DNA of 49,124 bases, taken from assembly GCA_964552765.1 (NCBI GenBank), contig CAZKIA010000004.1, positions 1 to 49,124 of the forward strand, read 5' to 3'. Below, piece by piece: positions 39,078-45,764 of this stretch. The position numbers and the translations under genes were made by a program. A model generated the notes under the pieces. That model was not told the DNA's origin, did not search any database, and saw only the letters and a program-made list of their open reading frames with translations. Positions within the stretch are counted from its first letter, which is position 1, and each line of letters begins with the position of its first letter. Source of the stretch: JAPUDQ01 sp964552765 (GTDB taxonomy: Bacteria; Patescibacteriota; Saccharimonadia; Saccharimonadales; Saccharimonadaceae).

Positions 39078-39350
39078 TTACTGTACGGTAACCTGTGTGC
39101 GGCGTTCAGTCTTGCCAGTGAAGCGGCGTGATTTGACCTTTTTGAAGCCAACGGTACCGTCTACGGCGGCGTGGATAGTGAAGTTACGGCTCATGTAGGT
39201 GCCGTCACCAGCTTGCTTGGTAGAGCCAGTCTGGCGCACCAAAACTTCACCAGCTGAGACTTTTTGGCCGCCATAGCGCTTGACGCCGAGGCGTTGGCCG
39301 GCATTGTTGTGGATATTTTTGCTGGTACCACCAGCTTTGACATGTGACAT
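39078..39350 (-). CDS. rpmA: 50S ribosomal protein L27
   Basis: 90 residues: MSHVKAGGTSKNIHNNAGQR, LGVKRYGGQKVSAGEVLVRQ, then YMSRNFTIHAAVDGTVGFKK. L27 sits near the peptidyl transferase centre with its N-terminal tail. Here the tail starts at once, without the cleavable extension of Firmicutes. rplU (L21), the usual partner, is not adjacent. AAGGAG lies 12-17 bases before the ATG. Confidence 0.96.
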   Translation of the reverse strand: MSHVKAGGTSKNIHNNAGQRLGVKRYGGQKVSAGEVLVRQTGSTKQAGDGTYMSRNFTIHAAVDGTVGFKKVKSRRFTGKTERRTQVTVQ

Positions 39351-39392
39351 AGCGTAGATAACTCCTTAAGAACTTGTAAATCAATCCGAGTA

Positions 39393-39421
39393 ATTGTACC
39401 GAACCTTAGAGTAAAAGTCAA
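39393..39421 (-). promoter_or_regulatory. Promoter of rpmA
   Basis: On the minus strand, TTGACT (39421-39416), 17-base spacer, TACAAT (39398-39393). Divergent from the plus promoter at 39442, about 20 bases away. Confidence 0.65.
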
Positions 39422-39441
39422 CACATTGTATCTGTAAACTA

Positions 39442-39471
39442 TTGACAAATAGCTACATAATATGCTATAAT
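39442..39471 (+). promoter_or_regulatory. Consensus promoter of the 39-aa membrane peptide gene
   Basis: Perfect -35 TTGACA (39442-39447), 18-base spacer and perfect -10 TATAAT (39466-39471): the closest match to the sigma70 consensus seen in the window. Confidence 0.8.
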
Positions 39472-39512
39472 AAAATTTAGGATATCCACTACGTCAAGGA
39501 AGGACAACTAGG

Positions 39513-39632
39513 ATGTCGGCACCAGAAAACCGTACAAGCATGCGCAGGAGCAAGTCCGAAAGACCAGCGGCGATGTTCGCTTTCATAGTTTTCTGTCTAG
39601 CGGTATTGGTCGTCATTGGCTTCGTGAGGTGA
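39513..39632 (+). CDS. Small single-pass membrane peptide, 39 aa
   Basis: Found by reading the plus strand after the consensus promoter: MSAPENRTSMRRSKSERPAA, then the hydrophobic stretch MFAFIVFCLAVLVVIGFV and a final Arg, stop TGA. A basic N-terminal half and one membrane helix predict an N-in orientation. GGAAGGA lies about 10 bases upstream of the ATG. No family recognised. It occupies the stretch between rpmA and the RNA methyltransferase that otherwise looks empty. A hairpin-rich 3' region and a terminator follow, so it is a complete small transcription unit. It might instead be a structured RNA with an incidental frame. Confidence 0.6.
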   Translation: MSAPENRTSMRRSKSERPAAMFAFIVFCLAVLVVIGFVR

Positions 39633-39731
39633 TCTGTTTATAAGATCGCTCGCGGATGATGGCAATGATCACTGCCACTACGCTGCGCCGTGACAGCTTC
39701 TCACGGTAACCAACCGGGCTGAAATGCCCGG
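39631..39731 (+). other. Hairpin-rich 3' region after the 39-aa frame
   Basis: Four successive small hairpins: GATCT/AGATC (39631-39647), TGGCA/TGCCA (39660-39677), CCGTGA/TCACGG (39688-39706) and the terminator stem (39714-39731). It does not match tmRNA, RNase P RNA, SRP RNA or 6S RNA by any motif I can recognise. Confidence 0.4.
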
Positions 39732-39740
39732 CTTATTTTT
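39714..39740 (+). terminator. Rho-independent terminator of the 39-aa gene
   Basis: CCGGGC (39714-39719) pairs with GCCCGG (39726-39731), loop TGAAAT, then CTTATTTTTT. The T tract overlaps the end of the convergent methyltransferase gene. Confidence 0.8.
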
Positions 39741-40983
39741 TGGTCAAAACCAAGAGCTCTCGGCCAGTTGGCTGATCGTCACGGCGGTAAATGAGCTCCG
39801 AATTTTGGGCGTGAGTAAATGATACGCGCTCAAAGCCGAGTTCGCTCAGCTCATTAAGGGCAGGCAGCTGGTACAGCGTATTGTCGATCGACCACGCCGG
39901 CACGGCAATACACAGGCGTGTACCTGGCGCGAGTTGCGGGGCAATATTTTTGAGGAAACCTCGTACGATGACATTGCCTGAGTGGATAATTTCTTGTAGT
40001 TTCTCTGGTGTAGGGTGTTGGCCACCGATAGGTTGGCCCAGGTAGCCTTCGGCAGCGATAAAGAGGGACGGGGGATGAGGGACGGGGGATGAGGGAATAT
40101 GCCACGTATGGGTGGTGGCATCGGCTGTCTCGTAGCGGACGTCGGCGTGAATGGCAAATTTTTCAAACAGCCAATTCATATTGTCGCGGCTGTACCGTAC
40201 CATCTTTTCGCTTATATCTGTCCCATAGGCACCATAGCCCATCAGCGCGGCCTCTTGCAGTATCACGCCTGTACCGCAAAATGGATCAAGTACCGTAGAG
40301 TCTAGAGTCTGGAGTCTGGAGCCTGGAAGTTCGTCTAGGCTCAAGTCTCTAGCGTCTAGACTCTTATTAATTGGGCCTACTGCCAGATTAATTATCGTCT
40401 GTGCCAACTTCGGAGGTAGCATGCCCACAAATGCATCGCGCTTAGGCCGTCCACGATCGCGCAGGGTATAGCTATCAATATCTTGTACGTGCGTGACACG
40501 GCCAATGTACGTCTGAGTGCCGTTTTTGACAAATAGGAGCTCGAGCCCGACAGGTGATGTCATGGCGTTATGCAGCGTCTGGGCGCTACTGAGTTGCATA
40601 TCAGTATTAGGTACGACCCGAACAGAGCGACCAGTGCCGCGAATAACTTTTTTAAGTGTCAGGGCATTAGCATTTATTTTTTCGAGGGGCATCGAGAGTC
40701 CATACAGGCTAACACCGAGTTTGATCTTTCCGTCAGGGAAATCCGATACGTACTCAGGCAAGGCGCGCCGACAAAAATCAAAGACCTTTTGGGGGTTGGT
40801 ACTGTCGACGGTGGTGATCAGTTCTCCGCATTTAATAGTGCTTCCGAGACGCGCAAAGTCAACCTCTGATTCAACAAGTGCAGCGGTCTCTCCAAGCGGG
40901 ATAATATTTTTAGCGCCGTACAGTGATTCGAGCTCGGCTAAGCCAATGGCGGGTTGCCTGCCGAGGATACAGAGTGTTTGCAT
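39733..40983 (-). CDS. Putative RNA guanine methyltransferase (THUMP/UPF0020-like)
   Basis: 416 residues. The N-terminal half resembles a THUMP-type RNA-binding module (LGVSLYGLSMPLEKINANAL, YIGRVTHVQDIDSYTLRDRG). The C-terminal half is a class I methyltransferase: motif I VLDPFCGTGVILQEAALMGY and motif II GTDISEKMVRYSRDNMNW. This is the Trm11/TrmG10 group, which methylates tRNA guanine N2. Motif IV, normally DPPY, reads AAEGYLG, so activity is uncertain. Two stretches are repeat insertions: before motif I (coded by 40296-40364) and before motif IV (40063-40096). It is divergent from the flippase-like gene with overlapping promoter regions. Confidence 0.82.
   Translation of the reverse strand: MQTLCILGRQPAIGLAELESLYGAKNIIPLGETAALVESEVDFARLGSTIKCGELITTVDSTNPQKVFDFCRRALPEYVSDFPDGKIKLGVSLYGLSMPLEKINANALTLKKVIRGTGRSVRVVPNTDMQLSSAQTLHNAMTSPVGLELLFVKNGTQTYIGRVTHVQDIDSYTLRDRGRPKRDAFVGMLPPKLAQTIINLAVGPINKSLDARDLSLDELPGSRLQTLDSTVLDPFCGTGVILQEAALMGYGAYGTDISEKMVRYSRDNMNWLFEKFAIHADVRYETADATTHTWHIPSSPVPHPPSLFIAAEGYLGQPIGGQHPTPEKLQEIIHSGNVIVRGFLKNIAPQLAPGTRLCIAVPAWSIDNTLYQLPALNELSELGFERVSFTHAQNSELIYRRDDQPTGRELLVLTKK
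40063..40096. repeat. 14-bp (2 x 7) repeat inside the methyltransferase gene
   Basis: The unit GAGGGACGGGGGAT occurs twice (40063-40076, 40077-40090), then GAGGGA. It splits into alternating 7-base units. It codes for a Pro/Ser stretch between motifs III and IV. Confidence 0.8.
40296..40364. repeat. 7-bp repeat tract inside the methyltransferase gene
   Basis: Units TAGAGTC, TAGAGTC, TGGAGTC, TGGAGCC, TGGAAGT, then a less regular part; the ends are an inverted repeat (AGAGTCTAGA at 40297-40306, its complement at 40355-40364). The 69 bases equal 23 codons, so the frame is kept. Confidence 0.8.
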
Positions 40984-40989
40984 ATATTT

Positions 40990-40995
40990 ATTTTA
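40990..40995 (-). promoter_or_regulatory. -10-like box (TAAAAT) of the methyltransferase gene
   Basis: Minus strand, 6 bases before the ATG at 40983; leaderless spacing. Confidence 0.4.
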
Positions 40996-41019
40996 GCATT
41001 CATTGGGGTAGGACTACGG

Positions 41020-41025
41020 TATAAT
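41020..41025 (+). promoter_or_regulatory. -10 box (TATAAT) of the flippase-like gene, leaderless
   Basis: A perfect TATAAT lies 8 bases before the ATG at 41034; no Shine-Dalgarno. Confidence 0.6.
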
Positions 41026-41033
41026 AGACATAT

Positions 41034-42080
41034 ATGTCATTATCTAAGCTTTCGGCGAAGTCGTGGATTAGCATTGTTACCTTTGTGCTAGTGGCCGTGG
41101 TGATCTATTTTTCACGGCATGAACTTCTTAAGGCATGGGAACTACTGGGGCGCGTTAACATCTGGATATTACTGCTGATATTTCCCATTCAGGCGATCAG
41201 TTACTACTCAGCGGGGGCAATGGTGTTTAGTTATCTCAAGGAAAAATATGGCTTGCAGGTCTCGCGCGTCGAGACTGCCAAGATGGCGCTTGAGCTGAAT
41301 TTTGTGAATCACATTCTGCCAAGCGGCGGTGTATCAGGCGCGTCATATATGACATGGCGGCTTGGGCATTTGGGGGTAAATGCGGGTCGTGCGACACTGG
41401 CGCAGGTAGTACGCCTGGCGATGACCTTTTTAGGGTTTTTGGCGCTGCTACTTGTGTCAGTGGTAGCGATTACGGTTGATGGTGATATTAGCCGCTCGAC
41501 AATCTTGGTGGCAAGCGGATTAGCTTCGACCATTATCTTTGGGTCGCTCGTGCTTATCTATGTCATTGCGAGCAAAAGTCGTTTGAACAAGTTCGCTCGG
41601 CTCATTACACGCTATGGCAATCGTTTTTGGAAATACATCCTGCGCCGCAAAGCCCCGCTGCTGCAGGAAGACAAGGTATCGGTCTTTTTTGCTGACCTAC
41701 ATAGTGACTACCAGCAGCTTGCACAGTCACCACGTGTACTACGTAAACCATTTCTGTGGGGCGTTTTGTTTACATTGGCTGATGTGGGGATGTTCTGGAT
41801 AACATTCCTCGCCCTTGGTACACCGATCAACCCCGCACCGCTTGTGATTGCCTATGGCCTTGCCGCTCTGGCGGGAACGTTCTTTTTGACACCTGGGGGC
41901 GTGGGAGGGTTCGAGGCACTTATGGTCGGGTTCTTGTCGACAACCGGTATCGATCACGGTGCAATTATTGCTGCAGTACTGTTGACGAGGACACTGCTTA
42001 TTCTCGCGACGATAATAAGTGGGTATTATTTTTACCAGAAAGCTCTCAACAAATATGGATCAAACACCGCTAAACGTTAG
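41034..42080 (+). CDS. Flippase-like / lysylphosphatidylglycerol synthase TM-region family protein
   Basis: 348 residues with about eight membrane helices. Family traits are the early ISYYSAGAMVFSYLKEKYGL, LNFVNHILPSGGVSGASYMT (conserved N-x-x-x-P-x-G-G-x-G/S-G) and the late FFLTPGGVGGFEALMVGFL. These match the UPF0104/AglD/MprF-N family of lipid flippases. Members move glycolipids or aminoacyl-lipids between leaflets; here the catalytic LPG synthase domain is absent. It overlaps xseA by 26 bases, so xseA lies in the same transcript, although the functions seem unrelated. Confidence 0.88.
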   Translation: MSLSKLSAKSWISIVTFVLVAVVIYFSRHELLKAWELLGRVNIWILLLIFPIQAISYYSAGAMVFSYLKEKYGLQVSRVETAKMALELNFVNHILPSGGVSGASYMTWRLGHLGVNAGRATLAQVVRLAMTFLGFLALLLVSVVAITVDGDISRSTILVASGLASTIIFGSLVLIYVIASKSRLNKFARLITRYGNRFWKYILRRKAPLLQEDKVSVFFADLHSDYQQLAQSPRVLRKPFLWGVLFTLADVGMFWITFLALGTPINPAPLVIAYGLAALAGTFFLTPGGVGGFEALMVGFLSTTGIDHGAIIAAVLLTRTLLILATIISGYYFYQKALNKYGSNTAKR

Positions 42081-43182
42081 TGACGCGATTGCGTTGATCA
42101 ACCAGACACTGGACTATGCGTATCCAGTGATTGTTGTCGAGGGTGAGGTAAGTAGCTTTAAGGTTAATCAAGGCAAATTTGTGTTTTTCGACCTCAAGGA
42201 TGAGTCGGGAACGCTTGGCTGCTTCATGATGGTGTATGCACTACGTATTCCGATCGAAGATGGTATGCATGTCCGCGTCATTGCCCAGCCAAAATTGACA
42301 CAGTGGGGTAAATTTAGTCTCACCGTTCGCGAAGTGCATCCTCTGGGAGAGGGGAGCCTCAAGCGTTCATTTGAGCTACTGCTTGCCAAGCTCGACAAAG
42401 AAGGCCTTTTTGCCATCGAGCGTAAACGGCCGCTCCCGGCCATGCCTCGTACTATTGGGGTGATTAGTAGTACGCAAGCAGCGGGGTACGGTGATTTTAT
42501 CAAGATTCTCAATCAACGATGGGGTGGTGTCGATATCATCGTTGCCCATACCAGCGTCCAAGGTAGTGGGGCGCCGCAGCAGATTATTGCCGCCCTCCAT
42601 CACTTTAACCAAATGGCAGAACTACCCGATGTCATCGCGATTGTGCGCGGCGGCGGGAGCTTGGATGACCTCAGTGCATTCAATGATGAGCCACTTGTAC
42701 GGGCGATTGCAGCCAGCCGCGTACCCGTCATCACGGGTATTGGGCATGAAGTTGATACGAGTCTAGCGGATCTGGCGGCTGATGTGCGGGCAGCGACTCC
42801 GAGCAATGCAGCACAACTGCTCGTACCTGATCGCGGTGAGATGAGTCGGATGGTGGTACGCGACACGGCTCAAATGATTGATAGTCTGACGCGGCGACTA
42901 TCGGGGGTTCGTCGTGACGTTATGACACGCCAAAAAGCCGCATTTGAGGGGTTATCGCGACGTCACGCACATGTGACGCGACGGATAGACACCCTCGGAA
43001 CCGTGCTCTATCAGCTCAATCCACGCTTGGCACTGACAAGGGGATACGCCTTACTAAAAAATGCGGCGGGACAAATAATAACAGAGGCCAAAAAAGGCGA
43101 TGAGGTGAAAATCGAGACAAAAACGAGTATGATAACAGCAACAGTTACTTCTACGACAAAGAATAACGAAAGGATTACATGA
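42055..43182 (+). CDS. xseA: Exodeoxyribonuclease VII large subunit
   Basis: 375 residues from the ATG at 42055 (MDQTPLNVSDAIALINQTLD). The N-terminal OB fold (about 1-100; VVEGEVSSFKVNQGKFVFFD) binds single-stranded DNA. The catalytic region shows IGVISSTQAAGYGDFIKILNQ, IAIVRGGGSLDDLSAFNDEP, and TGIGHEVDTSLADLAADVRA ATPSNAAQLL: all family hallmarks. A helical stretch and the short ending LTRGYALLKN follow. It is slightly shorter than the usual 400-450. It degrades single-stranded DNA together with XseB, whose gene overlaps by 4 bases. Confidence 0.95.
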   Translation: MDQTPLNVSDAIALINQTLDYAYPVIVVEGEVSSFKVNQGKFVFFDLKDESGTLGCFMMVYALRIPIEDGMHVRVIAQPKLTQWGKFSLTVREVHPLGEGSLKRSFELLLAKLDKEGLFAIERKRPLPAMPRTIGVISSTQAAGYGDFIKILNQRWGGVDIIVAHTSVQGSGAPQQIIAALHHFNQMAELPDVIAIVRGGGSLDDLSAFNDEPLVRAIAASRVPVITGIGHEVDTSLADLAADVRAATPSNAAQLLVPDRGEMSRMVVRDTAQMIDSLTRRLSGVRRDVMTRQKAAFEGLSRRHAHVTRRIDTLGTVLYQLNPRLALTRGYALLKNAAGQIITEAKKGDEVKIETKTSMITATVTSTTKNNERIT

Positions 43183-43394
43183 CTAAAAAATCACCAGCAG
43201 ATGAACAAACGCTGACTGAACAGCTTGCGCACCTTGATGAGATCGTCGCATGGTTTGAGCAAGATGATTTTGATATGGAAGAAGCCATCGCTAAGTTCGA
43301 AGAGGGGTCAGCCTTGGCAGACGACATCCGCAGCAAGCTGCAGACATTGGAAAACAAGATCACAGTGCTAAAAGAGAAATTCGATACGGAATAG
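43179..43394 (+). CDS. xseB: Exodeoxyribonuclease VII small subunit
   Basis: 71 residues, helical: LDEIVAWFEQDDFDMEEAIAK FEEGSALADDIRSKL holds the XseB pattern (one helix pair that wraps around XseA). It overlaps the xseA stop in ATGA and is therefore translationally coupled, giving the excess of small subunit the complex needs. Confidence 0.93.
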   Translation: MTKKSPADEQTLTEQLAHLDEIVAWFEQDDFDMEEAIAKFEEGSALADDIRSKLQTLENKITVLKEKFDTE

Positions 43395-43397
43395 TCG

Positions 43398-43901
43398 ATG
43401 TATTTGCTGATACTTTTTGGCATTCTCATTATCTGCTTTGGGTTTGTCGTCATGCGTGGTGCTCCGTATGTGCCATCTCATCGACGGCAGCTGGAGCGTG
43501 CTTTTTCGGAGCTGTACCCACTGACCGCGCAGGATGTGGTGGTTGATCTTGGTTCTGGAGACGGTGTAGTACTACACGAAGTCGCCCATCGTGGTGCACG
43601 TGCTATCGGGTATGAACTAAACCCTCTCCTAGCCATGATGACGAGATTGCGATTTCGGCGTAGTCCTTATGTGACAGTGCATACAAGAGATTATTTATTG
43701 CTCAAGGAGCTGCCACGTGACTGTACGCTGGTCTATGCATTTACGACAAGCCACAGTATTGAGTCTATCGGGAGAAAGCTTACTGAGTGGAGTACTGGAA
43801 CGACACTACACTTTATTAGCTATGGATTCACGCTGAAGGACAAAAAGCCCCTGCGTTCTGTTGGCCCTATGCACTTGTATCTGTTTGAAAACGGTCAATA
43901 A
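43398..43901 (+). CDS. Membrane-anchored class I SAM-dependent methyltransferase
   Basis: 167 residues. One N-terminal membrane helix (about 2-20; YLLILFGILIICFGFVVM) precedes a small class I methyltransferase domain. Motif I is VDLGSGDGVVLHEVA (about 49-63) and the ribose-binding acidic residue is in AIGYELNPL. A later strand reads CTLVYAFTT in place of the usual NPPY motif. It resembles small proteins with a TM segment such as FAM173/ATPSCKMT-like lysine methyltransferases, but this link is weak. It starts 3 bases after xseB and is in the same operon. Confidence 0.8.
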   Translation: MYLLILFGILIICFGFVVMRGAPYVPSHRRQLERAFSELYPLTAQDVVVDLGSGDGVVLHEVAHRGARAIGYELNPLLAMMTRLRFRRSPYVTVHTRDYLLLKELPRDCTLVYAFTTSHSIESIGRKLTEWSTGTTLHFISYGFTLKDKKPLRSVGPMHLYLFENGQ

Positions 43902-43920
43902 AGGATTCGTGCGATACCCA

Positions 43921-43949
43921 TTGGCTGAAGCAACGCGATAGACTATAAT
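43921..43949 (+). promoter_or_regulatory. Promoter of the 214-aa anchored protein, leaderless
   Basis: -35 TTGGCT (43921-43926), 17-base spacer, TATAAT (43944-43949), 7 bases to the ATG. Confidence 0.55.
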
Positions 43950-43956
43950 ACTGCTT

Positions 43957-44601
43957 ATGAATACATCACGTGAAGCAGGCGAGACAAATCCTCTCCTTAT
44001 CTCAAACATTATTACGGGCTTTGTCGTCGTTCTCTTGACCGGAGCCTCAGTCTGGTTATTTAGCCAGTACACACATTATAAAAATAATTCTGATGCAGAT
44101 GTCGCTAAGGCAGTGGAGATCGCCAAAACCGAGCAGGCAAAGGCGGATGAAGCGAACTTTTTGGAGCGAGAGAAGACTCCGTACCGCACATTTACTGGCC
44201 CGGGCGACCTTGGTAGCATTTCCTTTCAGTATCCCAAAACGTGGAGCTCATTTACTGCCAAGAACGTAGGCGCACTCGAGGCATATCTCCATCCAGATCC
44301 TGTACCACCTACTGCGGTCACACAGCCATTTGCCGTACGGATCACTGTTGAAGACCGCCCGTATGACACAGTCATAAAAACATATGATGGGCTTGTTAAA
44401 AAAGGTGACCTCCGTACCAATCCTTATACGACAAATGGGTTTAGTGGTATTCGGTTTGATGGAAGATTTACTAAAGACCGTGAAGGCTCGGCTGTTCTGT
44501 TTAAAGTTCGTGACAAGACACTTACGGTCGCTAGTGACTCATCAACGTTTAAAAATGATTTTAACGATATCATTCTCAAATCGCTCAAGTTTAGTCCTTG
44601 A
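43957..44601 (+). CDS. Hypothetical membrane-anchored extracytoplasmic protein, 214 aa
   Basis: One N-terminal membrane helix (about 18-38; IITGFVVVLLTGASVWLFSQ) is followed by a short coiled coil and a compact alpha/beta domain. The domain starts with ISFQYPKTWSSFTAKN, which resembles PsbP-like or DUF-type lipoprotein domains with a F-x-Y-P-x-x-W signature. Nothing more specific can be said. It is probably exposed outside the cell. Its leaderless promoter is one of the clearest in the window. Confidence 0.75.
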   Translation: MNTSREAGETNPLLISNIITGFVVVLLTGASVWLFSQYTHYKNNSDADVAKAVEIAKTEQAKADEANFLEREKTPYRTFTGPGDLGSISFQYPKTWSSFTAKNVGALEAYLHPDPVPPTAVTQPFAVRITVEDRPYDTVIKTYDGLVKKGDLRTNPYTTNGFSGIRFDGRFTKDREGSAVLFKVRDKTLTVASDSSTFKNDFNDIILKSLKFSP

Positions 44602-44643
44602 TCATCTCGTAACGAGTCGGTAGTAAATAGTGCGCCAGTTCGC

Positions 44644-44649
44644 TACACT
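44644..44649 (+). promoter_or_regulatory. -10 box (TACACT) of the soluble kinase gene, leaderless
   Basis: TACACT lies 6 bases before the ATG at 44656. Confidence 0.45.
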
Positions 44650-44655
44650 AGGTGT

Positions 44656-45351
44656 ATGGAATACGAGGGAGCTCTATGGTCAGATATGCCAACATTGCTG
44701 GCGGCTGCTCATGAGTTAAAATCACCCCTCGTCCTCATTCGTCAACTCGCGCTTGAGTTGCAAGACAATGGAGAGAGTCTTGCTGCCCAGCGAATACAAT
44801 TGACCTCAGAGCGAAGCCTGCATCTGGTAGAGAGCCTGACGCGTGTAGCGCGCATGGAGGATACGCTGTTTGAGTGCGAGCCCATCATCCTTGCTTCGCT
44901 GTACGATGAAGTCGCTCATGAGATGACGCCACTGGCGGCGGCACTGGGGCAAACTATCCGGGTAGATGTGCCTAGTACCGGCGCGACAGCAGTGGGGAAT
45001 CGCTCGCTCCTTCGCTCGGTGATGATCGGGCTCTGTGATAATGCGTTGACACACAATGACCCGCGCGAAGCGATTGTACTTGGTGCGCGGCGGCGCGGCG
45101 ATAGGGTAGTGGCAAGTGTGCGTGATTTTGGCCCTGAGACATCTCACCTGCGGGAAATTCGTCGCAACGTCGGTCGTACGCCCCAGCCGCTCGATGCTCG
45201 ACCGCGCAGTAGTGGACTTGGCTTGATGATTGCAGAGCAGTTTGCTCGGCGCATGGATGGCAGTCTACATATGCGGCGTCATCGTGATGTCGGCGCAACA
45301 TTTTCGCTGTATTTGCCCGCATCGCAACAGTTATCATTATTGCCATTATGA
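44656..45351 (+). CDS. Soluble sensor histidine kinase, 231 aa
   Basis: A minimal kinase without membrane segment or recognisable sensor domain. The H box has His19 in AAAHELKSPLVLIRQLAL, followed by the second dimerisation helix. The HATPase domain has an N box (GLCDNALTHNDP), a degenerate G1 box (VRDFGPE) and G2 (SSGLGLMIAEQFARRMDG). It overlaps the response regulator gene by 4 bases, so the two form a cognate pair. With no sensor of its own it probably takes its signal from a partner protein or a cytoplasmic cue. Confidence 0.9.
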   Translation: MEYEGALWSDMPTLLAAAHELKSPLVLIRQLALELQDNGESLAAQRIQLTSERSLHLVESLTRVARMEDTLFECEPIILASLYDEVAHEMTPLAAALGQTIRVDVPSTGATAVGNRSLLRSVMIGLCDNALTHNDPREAIVLGARRRGDRVVASVRDFGPETSHLREIRRNVGRTPQPLDARPRSSGLGLMIAEQFARRMDGSLHMRRHRDVGATFSLYLPASQQLSLLPL

Positions 45352-45722
45352 AACCACGAGTTCTCTTGATCGAAGACGATGTATGGCTAGCAGATAGCTA
45401 TCAGGACGTACTGGAAGAATATGATGTTGATATCGCCCAGAACGCTCAAGATGCCATGGACAACATCGATAGCTATGATTATGACGTGGTGATTGCTGAT
45501 GTCATGTTGGAGCGGGGGCTCATCATTGATCTACTGCACGAGCTACAATCATATGACGACACAGCAAAACTCCCTATCATTCTCTGCACCAGCCTTGCGC
45601 AGCGTCTATTGCTTGACGATGTAAAGCCGTATGGTGTGGTGCAGATTCTCGACAAGACGACCCTCACCCCTAAATTATTGCGCGAGGCGATAGAACATAA
45701 TTTGAGAGATGAGCCGATATGA
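45348..45722 (+). CDS. Single-domain response regulator
   Basis: 124 residues, receiver domain only. Acidic pocket E9-D10-D11, phospho-acceptor D51 (VVIADVMLERG), Thr/Ser in CTSLAQ and Lys in ILDKTTL. No DNA-binding output domain, so the pair signals by contact or feeds a relay. The start overlaps the kinase gene (ATGA type). Confidence 0.9.
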   Translation: MKPRVLLIEDDVWLADSYQDVLEEYDVDIAQNAQDAMDNIDSYDYDVVIADVMLERGLIIDLLHELQSYDDTAKLPIILCTSLAQRLLLDDVKPYGVVQILDKTTLTPKLLREAIEHNLRDEPI

Positions 45723-45764
45723 TGTCCGATAATCCCGCACCAACCACTTTCGGAGTGCCTTCCC

